DNA from: Plasmodiophora brassicae
Lineage: Eukaryota > Endomyxa > Phytomyxea > Plasmodiophorida > Plasmodiophoridae
DNA: 64,000 bases
NCBI GenBank assembly: GCA_039704465.1
Contig: JASFAU010000003.1
Location: 496,001-560,000 of the forward strand
Reading direction: 5' to 3'
Position numbers and translations under genes: made by a program. The stretch's first letter is position 1. Every line of letters starts with the position of its first letter. Below the pieces are notes generated by a model, which made no database searches, was not told where the DNA came from, and saw nothing but the letters and a program-made list of their open reading frames with translations. This document shows, one piece after another, positions 21,944-33,300 of this stretch.

Positions 21944-23191
21944 ATGGTACCGATCGGTGCGTTCGGCTTTCTCTTTGTCGTGTTTGTTCTGGACGTCCGA
22001 TGCGTCGTCGACGGTGCCAGAGGGAAGCACGGACGTTCCTTGTCCTGCGTTGATGCCTCGCTGCCGATTGCGAAGCGGCGAATGCACTCGGATCGGGTCG
22101 AGCTGCCTGCTGTCAACGAAACCGCATTACCTGGCGACGACTCTCTCGGCGAAATCCGCATGACAAGCGATGATCTGGAAGCCTGGATGATTCGACAGGA
22201 CGTGACGGCCAGGTGCACTCTGGTCCGTTTGACTGGCGATGTCTCGTGGATCGGCCCGGATGATCAGTTCACGTTAACGGCCCGGGAGAGCCATGCCCTC
22301 CTGCGACACTTCAACGGTGCCCTGTTTGACATCCCCGACCCGGTAATGGGCGCTCTTCGTGATACGCTGAACGGCCCTGATATCCGCTGGCACCGGGCCT
22401 TTGCCTCTGTCGACGTCGTCCTCAGTGATGCGAGGCGACCCAGAGCCCTGGTCAACGCCCTGGATGCCGACCCGACCACCCAGCCCATTCGCCTGGCCAT
22501 GAAGCTGTTCTACGACCACGGCCACGACGTCCTGTCGGGGAACACGTCATTGCCAATGGCTGTGGCTGGTCTGCCCGACAAGGTACGGGCCAAGCGCGCC
22601 GTCCACGTCCTGGCACGCCTTCAGGTATCATGCAAGGCGACGCGCAGGCACGGGTCCGTGCTCTACGAGGCCGTCCGCCGCCGAAACTATCACCTGGTGC
22701 CGCTGCTGCTCGACTTCCCGTTCGCGTTGGACCCGTTGATCGAGCGCGGTCCTCAGGGAGAACTGCCTCACGAATTGCTGGATCGCATCGGGTGCCTGAA
22801 CGACCCGGAGGTCGATCTTGCTACCGACCTACTCTACGGCAGCATGGAGGCCGATGACGCAGGAGAGGCCGCCATCAGCGACGCTGAGGACGACGACGGC
22901 GACGATGGCGTGCTGACGCTGACCGCGTCTCGGCGGTTGCACGCGCTGATGGACCAGCTAACGCTGACGTCGACGGTGCCCACCGGGGACGGGGCGTGCG
23001 CCGTCTGCCGGCAGAAACTGTCGCACATCGGGCCTGGGCAGCACCTGGCGATCCTGCACCCGTGCTGGGACGTGCTCCATTGGGAATGCGCGCGCCCCTG
23101 GTTCCAGCGGCAGGCGCGCGATTCGCACGCGCTCGCCTGCCCGGCGTGCCAGGCGGACCCGACGAACGTGTGCGGCGTGCCACTGACCTGA
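21944..23191 (+). CDS. Putative secreted ankyrin-like RING protein, family member E, altered zinc ligand
   Basis: 415 residues without introns from the ATG at 21944. Signal peptide MVPIGAFGFLFVVFVLDV, then LPAVNETALPGDD, the DQFTLTARESHALLRHFN block and an ankyrin-like segment (SVLYEAVRRRNYHLVPLLLD). The C-terminal RING has CAVC, then C-W-D-V-L-H-W-E-C where the other members have C-x-H-x-F-H-W-x-C, then CPAC. The first histidine of the RING-H2 pattern is therefore aspartate. Asp can bind zinc but is rare at this place, so E2 binding or folding may be changed. GC content is higher than in members A, B and D. Same orientation as D. Confidence 0.8.
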   Translation: MVPIGAFGFLFVVFVLDVRCVVDGARGKHGRSLSCVDASLPIAKRRMHSDRVELPAVNETALPGDDSLGEIRMTSDDLEAWMIRQDVTARCTLVRLTGDVSWIGPDDQFTLTARESHALLRHFNGALFDIPDPVMGALRDTLNGPDIRWHRAFASVDVVLSDARRPRALVNALDADPTTQPIRLAMKLFYDHGHDVLSGNTSLPMAVAGLPDKVRAKRAVHVLARLQVSCKATRRHGSVLYEAVRRRNYHLVPLLLDFPFALDPLIERGPQGELPHELLDRIGCLNDPEVDLATDLLYGSMEADDAGEAAISDAEDDDGDDGVLTLTASRRLHALMDQLTLTSTVPTGDGACAVCRQKLSHIGPGQHLAILHPCWDVLHWECARPWFQRQARDSHALACPACQADPTNVCGVPLT

Positions 23192-23560
23192 CTAAATGAA
23201 AACACGGACCGGGGCCGACCCCGCCCATGTTCGGGAATGGTCTGGATTAATTGTGGGCTCGTCCGCGTCCCGATGTGGTCAGTGACGTCTGTGTGCGCGC
23301 CTGGCGATCAAGGCACCCCTGCGCCGGGCATAGTGGAATTGGTGGTGGCGCGGCGCATGTCGTCCGGGGCGCCGGGTCAGGCGACCTGCTGTCTGGCGTC
23401 GCGATCGAAGGAGAACCGCCCACCACCACCACAAGCAGCACCAGCAGCGGCGGCGGTACAACAGTGGCCCAGATCCGCATCTAGTCACACATCAGACCTC
23501 GTCGATCAGCGTGATCGACGGCGCCGTCGACGTCGGGGGCGCCCGGTCACCCCGGCCGTT
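23192..23560. other. Intergenic, upstream of PTEN gene
   Basis: Contains a short CCACCACCACCACAAGCAGC-like low-complexity stretch near 23428. An open frame from 23237 joins the PTEN frame, so the start at 23561 could be an underestimate, but the upstream residues match nothing. Confidence 0.4.
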
Positions 23561-24870
23561 ATGGACCAGGAGGCCATACTGGCCCAGGGCAAGGCCCAGC
23601 TCGCCAAATTCGACGCCGACAAGAAGGAGTCGCATTCGCGCGGCCTGAACTCACTCAAAGCCAAAGTGTCGAAGCAGAAGAGGAGGTTCGTCGCGGACGG
23701 ATTCGACCTCGACCTGACGTACATCACCGACCGGATTATCGCCATGTACGCACGCGCCCGCCCGTCGTTTGCGACTTCCTCGCTGAGACGATGCAATTCG
23801 CAGGGGGTTCCCATCGCAGGGCATCGAGGCCATGTACAGGAACGACATGAAGGACGTGCAAATGTTCCTGGAGGCCAGGCATAAGGGCCACTACAAGGTG
23901 TACAACCTCTGCTCGGAGCGCTCCTACGACATCGGCAAATTCCAGAACCGCGCCATGCGGTTCCCTTTCGACGACCACGCGTGCCCGGCGTTCGACCGGA
24001 TGACCGTCTTCCTCGAAGACGTCCACCAGTGGCTGAACGCCGACCCCGAGAACATTGTCGTCATCCACTGCAAAGCCGGCAAGGGGCGCACCGGCGTCAC
24101 GATCGCCACGTACCTGCTGTACTGCGGCATGTGGAAGCATGCGGCGCAGGCGCTCAGGTACGTACGGTGCGGGGGCACGCACGCGCATGGCGCCCGCCCG
24201 CTGACGCTGCACGTCGTCCAGCTACTACGGGTTCGTGCGCACGTTCAACAGCAAAGGCGTGACGATCCCGAGCCAGCGCCGATGGGTCTACTACTACGAG
24301 GAGTTCATGGCGCTGCAGAAGGCCGGCAGGCAGTTGCCCGCGCCGGACCCGATGCGCCTCATGAGGATCGTCTGCAGCGACGGCGTGCCTCGGTTCGACG
24401 GCATCCAGATCAGCTGTGAGACGACCGGGGACTACTCGTCGGAGACCTGGCGGCACGCCTGGCGGACGCTGCGGTCGGATGCGACGACGGCCGACCTGGA
24501 ACCGGTCCACGTGCTGCTGGCCAAGGACGTGCAGGTGAAGTTCACGATGAACTACCTGCTGACCCGGATCCACCGGTTCTCGTTCTGGATCAACACGCAG
24601 TTCATCAAGCACGGGTACGTGCGCCTGGCGAAGGAGGACCTCGACAAGATCAACAAGGACAAGAAGTGCCCGAACTTCTACGTCGAGCTCTTCTTCGACG
24701 CGTACGATGCCGACGGCGCCGCCTCCGACCTCGAGGAGGCGAAGCGGAAGCAGATCGAGGTCCAGGGCCACATCGCCGACATGAAGAAGGAGTTCAACTT
24801 TGACGGCTCCGAATCCAGCAGCAGCGATGGCAGCGCACAACAGCAATCGGACGCCTGCGCTGTGAAATGA
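23561..24870 (+). CDS. PTEN: PTEN-type phosphatidylinositol 3-phosphatase
   Basis: Exons 23561-23745, 23804-24157 and 24222-24870 keep frame with GT-AG introns. The N-terminal lipid-binding motif is present as KVSKQKRRFVADGFDLDLTYI in nearly the human form. The catalytic P-loop reads HCKAGKGRTG (about 24067-24096), identical to the PTEN signature with both lysines that select PtdIns(3,4,5)P3. The segment KGVTIPSQRRWVYYYE follows, and then a C2 domain up to about 24740. The tail ends in a Glu- and Ser-rich stretch (ESSSSDGSAQQQ), which in animals is phosphorylated, and the last residues AVK are not a clear PDZ ligand. A TMEM55 or TPTE identity is excluded, as no transmembrane segments are present. 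It should oppose PI3-kinase signalling at the plasma membrane. Confidence 0.95.
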
Positions 24871-24945
24871 CCGTAGCAGGGCCGGCCGCCCGTCCATTAA
24901 CCTATTCGTTATGATACAAACACCGAATATGCCGGCCGACGATCA

Positions 24946-26904
24946 TCAGAGGATGCGCGCGGCGACGTTTCGTTGCATCTGGCGGATGCCGGCGATGTGC
25001 GTCTGGAGGACGTCCATCCGGGACAGGAAGTTCTCGAGCTCGGCGCAGGTGACGGCCGGCACCGACGGGTCCCGGCCCAGGCACGCCTGGCAGCGGAACT
25101 GGCGCGCGTCGAAATCCATCATCGGGCAGCGCAGCGTCTGCAGGCAGACCGGGCACGTGACCAGCACGTTCAGCTGGTCGGACCCCGTGCTGAACGTGTT
25201 CAGCAGCGGCGCCAGGTGTCGCAGTGCCTCGCCGAACTCGGCGCGGAGACGTCGACCCAACTGTTCGCGGTCAGGCGTGATCAGCAAGCAGTGTTGTGGG
25301 GGATGCGCGCGCTGATACGGCTTACGAATTCCGCCTGGTGGCGTTCGCTCTGCTGGACGGTGCCGACCTCGGCGAACTCGACACGTTTGCGGCCGATGGC
25401 GTCGATGTCGGCGAGGATGGCGTTCTGGCGGTCGGTGATGTCGGCGCACTCGCTGACGGCGGCCTCCAACGAGGCCTGCGCCGCCTGCACGTCGCTGTCG
25501 ACGGCCCGGGCGGTGGATCGAAGCTCCTGGAGCGTCTGCGACGGAGGGGAGGGGAATGAGCGGTGGCAGGCACGCGTTGTTGCCCAGCACGCACCTTGTG
25601 CAGGTGCGTCAGGCGCACGCTGCGCAGCTTGGCGACCTCGCTGGCGATACGGGCCTGCCTCTGCGTCCACCGTTCGTATTCGGCCTGGGCGTTGCGCGCT
25701 AGGTCCACCTGCGACTTGCGCATGGATTCCAGCGCCATGATCGATGGGTGCCGGGGGATGCTTTTAGACGAACGTCGCGCCTGCTGAACGGGCACCGGAT
25801 CGGGTTCCGGCTCCTCTGTAACAGCAATGACAGGCTCTGACACGTCACTGACAGATTCGCCGTCGTCAGCGTCGGTATTCAACGACGACAGCCTTGTTGA
25901 CGCCGATGCGCTGCCGTCATCTCTGTCGTCGTCGTCGGCGGCGGCGGAGGCGTCATCGTCGGGATCGCTTCCCGATGAACGCCCACTGGTCATCTCTGAA
26001 ATGTTGTCGCTGCTCCGTTCATGCTCATCGCTGCCCTCGATACTGCCGTCTTGCCGCTGCTGCTGCTCATCTTCCTCCTCCGGGATCATATCCGGGTCTG
26101 AGTCGATGCTGCCCTGGCCTAGGACGACGTCGTCGCTTTCGGGCGGGGGTTCCACTTCTGACGTCGTCATGGCCTGCCGAGTGCGCTCCTCTTGTTCGTC
26201 TTCATCTGCGGGTGGTCAATGGCACATACGCTTACCAGGCGCGTTGTTTACCTGCAACCGGCGGTTGTTCTCGTCTGGCCTCTTCATCGTAGGCCGCAAT
26301 TCGCTGCTGTAAGTGGCCGACTCTGTCCTGCCACGAACGTAGCTCTTCGTCGAACGCGCCTGCCTGCGTCTCCCCAATCTTGTGCTGCCCGTCGAGAAGT
26401 TTCTGCAAGTCCTGGCAGCGACGGTGCCATCCCTGGACCTGGTTCAGGAAGAAGTCCTAGCTGGCCGGTATCAGACGCGGCGACTGATTCATCGGCGGCA
26501 CGCCACGTACCGGAGGTGGGATACGCTTCTGCATGTCGACGATATGGTGCATCTTGGTACGGTACCGATTCCTCATCTGCCTCATGCCCAGCTCGGCGTG
26601 GCCGCGTTCCCGGTGCAACTCGCGCGTGAACCGCACGGCGGCCTGCCTCGCGTGTGCACATCTGCCACGCACCCGCCCGGTCGTTCAACGCCCTGCCCTG
26701 CACCGGCTGCACGCCCGTGCCATACATGATGGTGCGTTCCAGGTCGACATGCCTGCTTGGGCGAATACGGGCGGTACTGGCGAAATCGGGGCCTCGGCGT
26801 GCGGCCTGGTCTCGGTCGGGTCGAGTCAGGTGCGGCAACGCGACCGGGACTGCAGCGGTCGCCGGCGCCCCCTTCGTCACAGTCTTATACGCGAACAGGC
26901 TCAT
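24946..26904 (-). CDS. Coiled-coil protein with C-terminal Cys zinc module, unknown
   Basis: Starts at 26904 (MSLFAYKTVTKG) and ends at 24946. Segments that join through GT-AG introns: a basic N-terminal exon, a helical exon (about 26480-26630), a second helical exon with DFFLNQVQGWHRRCQDLQ (about 26270-26460), then across an intron at about 26210-26270 a long acidic linker rich in Glu, Asp and Ser (25770-26200), coiled coil (25330-25740), and a final exon (24946-25258) with C-x2-C (CPVC) and CQACL, a possible zinc module. The reading frame bridging 26210-26270 shows that what look like two genes are one. I do not recognise the family; the coiled coil plus terminal CxxC pairs suggest a scaffold. 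Confidence 0.6.
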
Positions 26905-27086
26905 CGCACGGCGCCGGATCCGTTGTGCCGCCCAGCTACCCGATATCGACGACCTCTCCTGAAATATCTGCCTCTCACATGGTCCAGCGGAATGGTGCCG
27001 CCAAAGGTCTACCTGGACGAAACTGTCGCTCGTGCTACTACTTGCTGTATATTAATATCATCGGATAGATCCTGGGGATGTTAGCT

Positions 27087-27109
27087 GGTGTGTGTGTGTG
27101 TGTGTGTGC
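27087..27109 (+). repeat. GT dinucleotide microsatellite
   Basis: About eleven GT units directly after the end of a small minus-strand gene (stop at 27114), in its 3' region. Confidence 0.9.
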
Positions 27110-27113
27110 GACG

Positions 27114-27443
27114 TCAGGTGAGACTGCCATGCCGTTCGGTGTCTTCGTTGGCCAGTCCAAAGTAGGCGATACGCAGGTCGCGTAGACGTTCGAAGATGAT
27201 GCGGTCCTCGAGCTCGCGTACGTCGACGATGGGTTCCGCGCCCTCCAGCACGACACGGTCGACGAGGTCGACGATCTGGGCCGGCGAATACCCGCGCGCG
27301 AGAAGGATACGCGCGTACGCTTTCTGGACGTAGTAGACACGGCGCAGGAACGCCCGATACTGTCTGCCCTGCTCCTCCACGTCTAGGGACGCCTGGCGCC
27401 GCGGCGCCCAGCGCCTACACGGGACAGCACGCCTGGCCAACAT
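27114..27443 (-). CDS. Small conserved-looking protein, unknown
   Basis: 109 residues from the ATG at 27443 to the stop at 27114. Composition looks like real coding sequence: a basic N-terminus, then a helical stretch (YRAFLRRVYYVQKAYARILL), a short loop (RGYSPAQIVDLVDRVV) and a final helix (LEDRIIFERLRDLRIAYFGL). No motif known to me. No signal peptide or membrane segment. It could also be an exon of a longer gene, since an intron donor cannot be excluded near its start. Confidence 0.5.
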   Translation of the reverse strand: MLARRAVPCRRWAPRRQASLDVEEQGRQYRAFLRRVYYVQKAYARILLARGYSPAQIVDLVDRVVLEGAEPIVDVRELEDRIIFERLRDLRIAYFGLANEDTERHGSLT

Positions 27444-27759
27444 TTACAATACTACTGGACGGGCAACGGATCGACCCGCCCCCAGAGATCGGTCCCGAGA
27501 TCAATCTCTGCCGCCTGACCGTTGCGATGTGCTGGGGGGCCTCGGGCAACAAATAACTGGGACTATCTGCTGGGCGACGTTATCGCCGGCTGGGCTGTCT
27601 TCTTCGCTAGGGCCCGCTCTGTTCCGGAGACGTACTGGGCGCCCCCTGCTCCCCAGACACGCACAACTTTGTCGGGAGCGTTCTAGAATCAACAGCTGAA
27701 GATAGTCCATTGGGATGGCAGCATAGGTGTGCATGTGTGTGCGTATTTCTGTTACGTAT
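27444..27759. other. Intergenic, nothing recognised
   Basis: Open frames here on both strands disagree and have no known motifs. The region lies between two small minus-strand genes. Confidence 0.4.
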
Positions 27760-28080
27760 TCATTCGCATGGGTCGGGCGACTCGCCGGCTTCGGTGCCGG
27801 GCGCGGTCGCCGTACGCGCCTCGTTGCTGTACCCGGGTGCACCAGTGAGGCCCATAGCTGTCAGCTCCTCCGTCGAGCGCCACCGCTGGTTTATCGGGTC
27901 CCACAGCGTGACGACGTCGGGTGGCAGCCGAACGTTGCCGTTCTCGTCGCGTTCGCCGCCGGCCAGCGCCTCAGCGGCAGCCCGTCGTTCCCGCTCCTCG
28001 AACTCCTGTATCATGGCCAGGTCCGCCCACGTCCAGTTGTACGGCCGCTGGCCCAGCAGTGAGGACGACGGACGTGGCAT
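27760..28080 (-). CDS. Small hypothetical protein
   Basis: 106 residues from the ATG at 28080 (MPRPSSSLLGQRPYNWTW). It contains a helical block (LAMIQEFEERERRAAAEALAGG) and a motif DVVTLWDPINQRWRSTEEL. The open frame reaches further upstream to 28260, but the extra residues look like non-coding translation. No known family. Could act with the small gene at 27114, which has the same orientation, but nothing in the sequence shows that. Confidence 0.5.
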   Translation of the reverse strand: MPRPSSSLLGQRPYNWTWADLAMIQEFEERERRAAAEALAGGERDENGNVRLPPDVVTLWDPINQRWRSTEELTAMGLTGAPGYSNEARTATAPGTEAGESPDPCE

Positions 28081-28650
28081 GTCGCTCGCGCGCACCGCGG
28101 TGTGCCTCCTACGCGCGTGTGCGTGTGTGTCGGTAGCAATAGCTCGAATCGCGAATGACGTCAACGGGGTCGGTGGGCTTCCGCGCTGACGGGCCGAGTG
28201 CCAGTCGCCGCCCGTGACGTCACGGTCGCCACCGCTGGTCACCATGTCCCCTCGCTTCACGATCCGAGCACTGATCGGATCCGGGTCTCATCCCCCCCTC
28301 CAACCAGTGATCCGGCAGCACGCCATCTTGCCTGAAGGCGTTTCCCCACAGTCGATCCATGTTGTCTAGGACGTATAGATGGCACAGCGTATAATAGCAG
28401 GCCGGACGGGATGCGGATGCGGCGGCGGACTTGCGGGTTGCGGACGGCGCCCGGTCCTCCCCCGGCCCAGTCCCGCGGGTCGTCAGAGTCAGCAGACGGC
28501 AGTGGTCGTCGACTGCAGTTGCGGGAGGGGGGCCCCGATCGCCGCCGAAGGGTCGGCCCGCGGGCGACGACGCCGTTCTGATCCCGGGTGGTGGGGTGGT
28601 GGGCGGCCGACCGACCGACCGACCTATACGCCAGACGCAGGCGCACGTTG
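28081..28650. other. Intergenic, divergent promoter region
   Basis: Between a leftward small gene and the rightward ATP-grasp gene. Contains a short tetranucleotide run CGACCGACCGACCGACC at about 28609-28625. No gene supported. Confidence 0.5.
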
Positions 28651-30159
28651 ATGGACGATGACGTTCACGAGGCGCTGTCGTCGGCGGTGACCAGCATGGT
28701 GCCGTCGCCGGCCGTGTCCGTGGTCGCCGACGACAGCGCGCGCGATCCCGTCGTCTGGGTCAAGACCGGCAATTCGCCGCTGGGTCGCCTGCCGACGACC
28801 GTGGTGGAGGCGGCCCCGGCCACCGACACGTACGCGGCGTTCGGCACGATCCCCGTCAGGGTGCCGGCCCACTTCACGAGGTTCGGCCTGCGCCCGCGGC
28901 ACTGCGGCCCGTCCGTCCTGTTCCTGAACGCCGAGGACGCCGCCTTCTACGGGCAGACGCTCGACGAGCCCGCCCTGACCGTCTGGTGCCTGTGTCGCGA
29001 CGACGGCGTCACCGGGTACGTCAAGCGGCGCCTGTGGGAGGCGTCGTTCGCGCGCAACATCGTCCTGAAGGTCGTCGCCACCGGCAAGTTCGAGTTGCTG
29101 GCGACGAAGGACGGCCTCGAGGACATCCTGTACGACGGGTACAACGTGGAGATGCCCGACATCGTCCTGGTGCGCACCGGCGCCGCCGTCGACTACTTTG
29201 GGCTGGCCGTCGTCCGGCAGATCGAGAAGATGGGCGTCACCGTGCTGAACGGGTGCCAGAGCATCGAGATCTCCAGGGACAAGCTGCAGACCATGCAGGT
29301 GATGGCGGCGCACGGCCTGCCCATCGCCAAGACGCTGCTGGCCAAGTTCCCGATCAACCTCAAGGTGGTCGAGTCGCAGTTCGAGTACCCGATCATCGTG
29401 AAGAAGTCGTCCGGGTCGCAGGGCAAGGGCATCATCCTGGTCAAGGACCACGAGAACCTGGAGGACCTCGTCGACCTGCTCGACCCGAAGGAGCCGCTCA
29501 TCTTTCAGGAGTTCCTCGCGCACAGCAAGGGCCGCGACCTGCGCGTCCTCGTCGTTGGCGGCCGCGTCGTCACCTGCATGATGAGGGTTGCCAACAAAGG
29601 TGCGGCTAGTGGTGGCGCGCGTGTGTTCGGTCAACGCGTTTACCTGACGATCGGGCGGCGTGGCTGCTCAGGATTCAAAGCCAACGTCCATCAAGGCGGC
29701 AGCGTACGCCCGGTGACGATATCGCCGCAGGTCGAGTGGCTCGTTCTGGAGGCGACCCGTCTAACCGGATTGGACGTCGCCGGCATCGACCTGCTCATCG
29801 ACAAGGACACGTAAGTGCCGGCGCCCATCCCCGATCCGCGTTGGCTTGGGGCCGTCCGACAGCGACTAATGGTGCCCCCCGTTCGCCTCCATAGGTACAA
29901 GATCTGCGAGATCAACTCGTCGCCCGGGTTCGAGGGCCTGGAGGCGGCCACCGGTGTCGACGTCGCATCGGCAACGCTCGCCTACATCAAGCTGCGCATG
30001 GGCCTGTACAGGATCCCTCGGCGTCGCCATCCGAGGCCGCCGGCCCCGTCGCTGGAGGTCGAGGTCGAGGAGGACCACAGGGAGGCGGACTCCGGTACAG
30101 GCGAGGCGGCGCCGCCTGCTGGCCCTGCGAACTCGCCGGCCGTCCCGTCGCCCCATTAG
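28651..30159 (+). CDS. RimK-family ATP-grasp ligase
   Basis: Exons 28651-29599, 29672-29810 and 29895-30159 keep frame. The ATP-grasp fold is clear: EYPIIVKKSSGSQGKGIILV is the ATP-binding lysine and glycine loop, IFQEFLAHSKGRDLRVLVVG is the central strand pair, and LVLEATRLTGLDVAGIDLLID with KICEINSSPGFEGLEAATG is the Mg2+-binding end (E-x-N-x-SPG). These are hallmarks of the RimK family, which adds glutamate or similar amino acids to proteins or small molecules (ribosomal protein S6 modification in bacteria; N-acetylaspartyl-glutamate synthase in animals). The substrate here is unknown. The N-terminal 120 residues and the proline-rich tail are specific to this gene. Confidence 0.9.
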
Positions 30160-30326
30160 CCAATGAAGATGGTGGTACGCCGCGCCGCCGTGTACCTGTC
30201 AGATACCTCGCCTGCACCGATCGGCACACACCTGGGGAGCGCGACCACGGTACCGTCCTATACCCACTTAAGGTGGGGTCGGGTGTCGCTCCCTCCACCC
30301 GACCTAGGAGGAATCTTGTTCGACCC

Positions 30327-33300
30327 ATGCGATCGCGGCGCTCGAACGTTGCGGCCGTCGTCGTCGCCCTCCTCCTGTCCTGCCGGCATGCTCTGTCGGC
30401 CGCGCAGCCGTTGCCCACCCTAACAACGTCGGCGCCGCAGATCCCGTCGCCCGCGCCGACGCCCCAGGTCCTGTCGCCCTCGCCGACGCCCCAGGTGTCA
30501 CCTTCGCCGACGCCGCAGGTGTCACCTTCGCCGACGCCGCAGGTGTCACCTTCGCCGACGCCGCAGGTGTCACCTTCGCCGACGCCGAAGGTGTCACCCT
30601 CGCCGACGCCGAAGGTCCAGTCGCCCTCGCCAACGCCGCAGGCCCTGTCGCCCTCGCCAACGCCGCAGGCCCTGTCGCCCGCGCCGACGCCGCAGGTTCA
30701 GTCGCCCGCGCCGACGCCGCCCCCGGTACAGATGGCCGTGCCGCTGCCGCTGTCGCTGCCGCTGTCGCTGACCTGTGCGGACGTGCGCTCGCTGTCGTTC
30801 GCCGACCCGTCGTTGACGTTGCCGATCGTGTCCGGGTCGTCGGCGTGCACCATGGCGCTGGAAGCCCCGCCTCAGTACCTGCCCGTGCTCACGCTGACGT
30901 CGTCGTCGGCGGCGACGACGGTCGCCCCGGTCGTCCTGGTCAGCGACCCGGCGACGGGGGCCACGACGCAGCTGACCGCGCTGGCGCCCGCGTTCCAAGC
31001 GTCGCAGCGCCTCGCCACGATACGGTACACGCCGGCCGACGCCGAGGTCGAGCACTGGACCCTGTCCCTGCGATTCGGTACGTCGGGCGGTGGGACCGCC
31101 CGGACAGTACTGCTGACCGGGCACCCGCCCCCATCTGTCCAGTGCCGATGGTGTCCCCGCTGCGCACGTCCAAGGCCTGCCCGCTGACGCCGATCCCGCT
31201 GGCGAACGGGACGCGGTCGCTGTGCCGCTCAGTGGACGCCCTCGGCTACTACATGATCAAGGCGGTGGCCGCCCCGATCGCCGGCCCCGTCGTGCTGCGC
31301 CTGGAGGCGGCGCCGGGCACCCAGATCCGCATGCAGGCGACCGTGCCGGCCTGGGTCGCCCCGCCCGGCTCCTGGATGTCCATCTGCGACCCCGTCACGG
31401 CGACCTGCCCGTTCAACGCCCCGCTCGACGCCATGTCCATCGCCGCCTTCGTCGGCGTCTGGTCGTCGGCGAAGTCGTCGTCCGCCGTGCTGACCTTCGT
31501 GCCCGGGCGGCCGGGCGCCAACGTCACCATGGCCCTGTTCGTCGACGTGCGCAACCTGACGGCGCCGGCGCAGGACGACGTCGGCACGAGCAGCGGGCCG
31601 GCGCCGCCTCGACCCAGCCTGCAGGCCGTCATCAACGGGCCGACGGCGATCGGCCCCTGCGACGCGTTGCGCCTGTCGGGCGCCGGGTCCACCGGCCTCG
31701 TCGCCGCCTACTACTGGTCGTCGACGCTGCCCGGCGTCCACATCGAATCGCAGGGCGCCGCCATGCAAATGTGGCCCCGGGCGCCCGGCACGAACGTCAC
31801 GGTGACGCTGACGGTGGTGGGCGCCGACGCGACCGCAACGCCGTCCTCGTCGTCGACGACCTGGACCGTCCAGGTCCTGGGCCGCCCCGTCCCGCTCGTG
31901 TCGATCGACGGCGCCGGCACGACGCTGACGGTGCGGGCGGGCGACCCGCTCCGTCTGGTCAGCCGGGTGACGCCGTCGACGCCGTGCACGACGGACGCGC
32001 TCCCGTCAACCACCCCCGCCGACGACCCGTACGAGTACGCCTGGGCGATGACGACGGCGATGGCGACGCCGCCGTCGCTCTCGACGATGGCCTGGTCGAC
32101 GACGACGCCGGTCTGCCAGGTCAAGGCGGGCATGCTGCGGGCCGGCGCCGTGTACGTGTTCGCGGTGCAGGCGACCGTGTCGGGCGTCGTCGCCTCGGCC
32201 TCGGTCGTCGTCCGGGTCGTGCGCTCGCCGCTGGTCGCCGTCATCGCCGGCGGCGGGCAGACCGTGTCCGGCGCCCGCATCGCCCTGGACGCGTCGGCCT
32301 CGTTCGACCCGGACGCGCGCGCCGCCCCGCTCCAGTACGCGTGGGCGTGCACGATGGGCGGCACCGGCGCGCCCTGCGACCCGTCCGGCGCCGTCAGCCT
32401 GCTGCGCACGCCCCTGCTCGCGTTCCCGCCCGGCTTCTTCCGCGTCGCCGGCGCCTGCGTCGACCTGGCCGTGCGCGTCAACGTCACGACGGGCGGCGCC
32501 GGCGACGACGATCGGTGGGCGGTGGCGTCCACGACGGTGACCGTGTGCGGCGGTAGCGGCGGCGACGTGGACGCGGCGTCGGTGTCGGTGCGCGCCGTCC
32601 CGCAGGCCTGCGTCGACGCCGACAGCCCGATGACGATGCTGGGCGCCGTGTCCGGGTCGATGGCGGCGTCGACGCGCCTGCGATGGCAGTGCAACGGGGC
32701 GGTGATGGGCGCGGACGCCATGCTGACGCCGGCGGACGCGCCGATCGCCAAGGTGCGCCCGGGCGCCCTGCACCCGTCCACCTGGTACACGTGCGCCATC
32801 CAGCTGTGGAACGGCACCGGCGTGCTGGGCGCGTCGTCCACCACGTTCCGGACGTGCACGCCGCCGACGCGCGGCACGGTCACCGTGTACCCGGAGGCGG
32901 GGCGCGCCCTGGCCGACCCCTTCACGATCTGCGCCAACGGCTGGTCGTCGCCCGACACCCTCTCGCCGCTGGCCTACCAGTTCGCGCTCGTCTCCGCCGA
33001 CGGCACGACGACAACGGCGCTGCTGGGCGGCGGGGCGCCCTCGCTCAGCAATTGCATCACGACGGTGCTGCCGGCGATGCCCGGCGACGGCGGCGCCCGG
33101 GTCGCGGTCCGCGCCATGACCGGCGGCGGCGCGTCGGCGCTGGCGACGGCGAACGTGACGGTCCTGCCGAGGAACCAGACCGTGGCGGCGCTGTTCGCGT
33201 CGATCGCCGCGGGCGTGGCCGGCGCCGCCCGCGCCCGGGACGCCGCCGCCCTCCAGTCGCTGGTGCTGACCGGGGCGGCGCTGCTGGGCGACCCGGGCGC

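Noticed and set aside
28624..29634. Long open frame of 336 residues on the minus strand opposite the ATP-grasp gene
   Set aside because: It is a shadow of the true gene in GC-rich DNA; its residues are repetitive (Asp, Gln, Val, Arg) and match no domain, while the plus strand gives a clear RimK fold.
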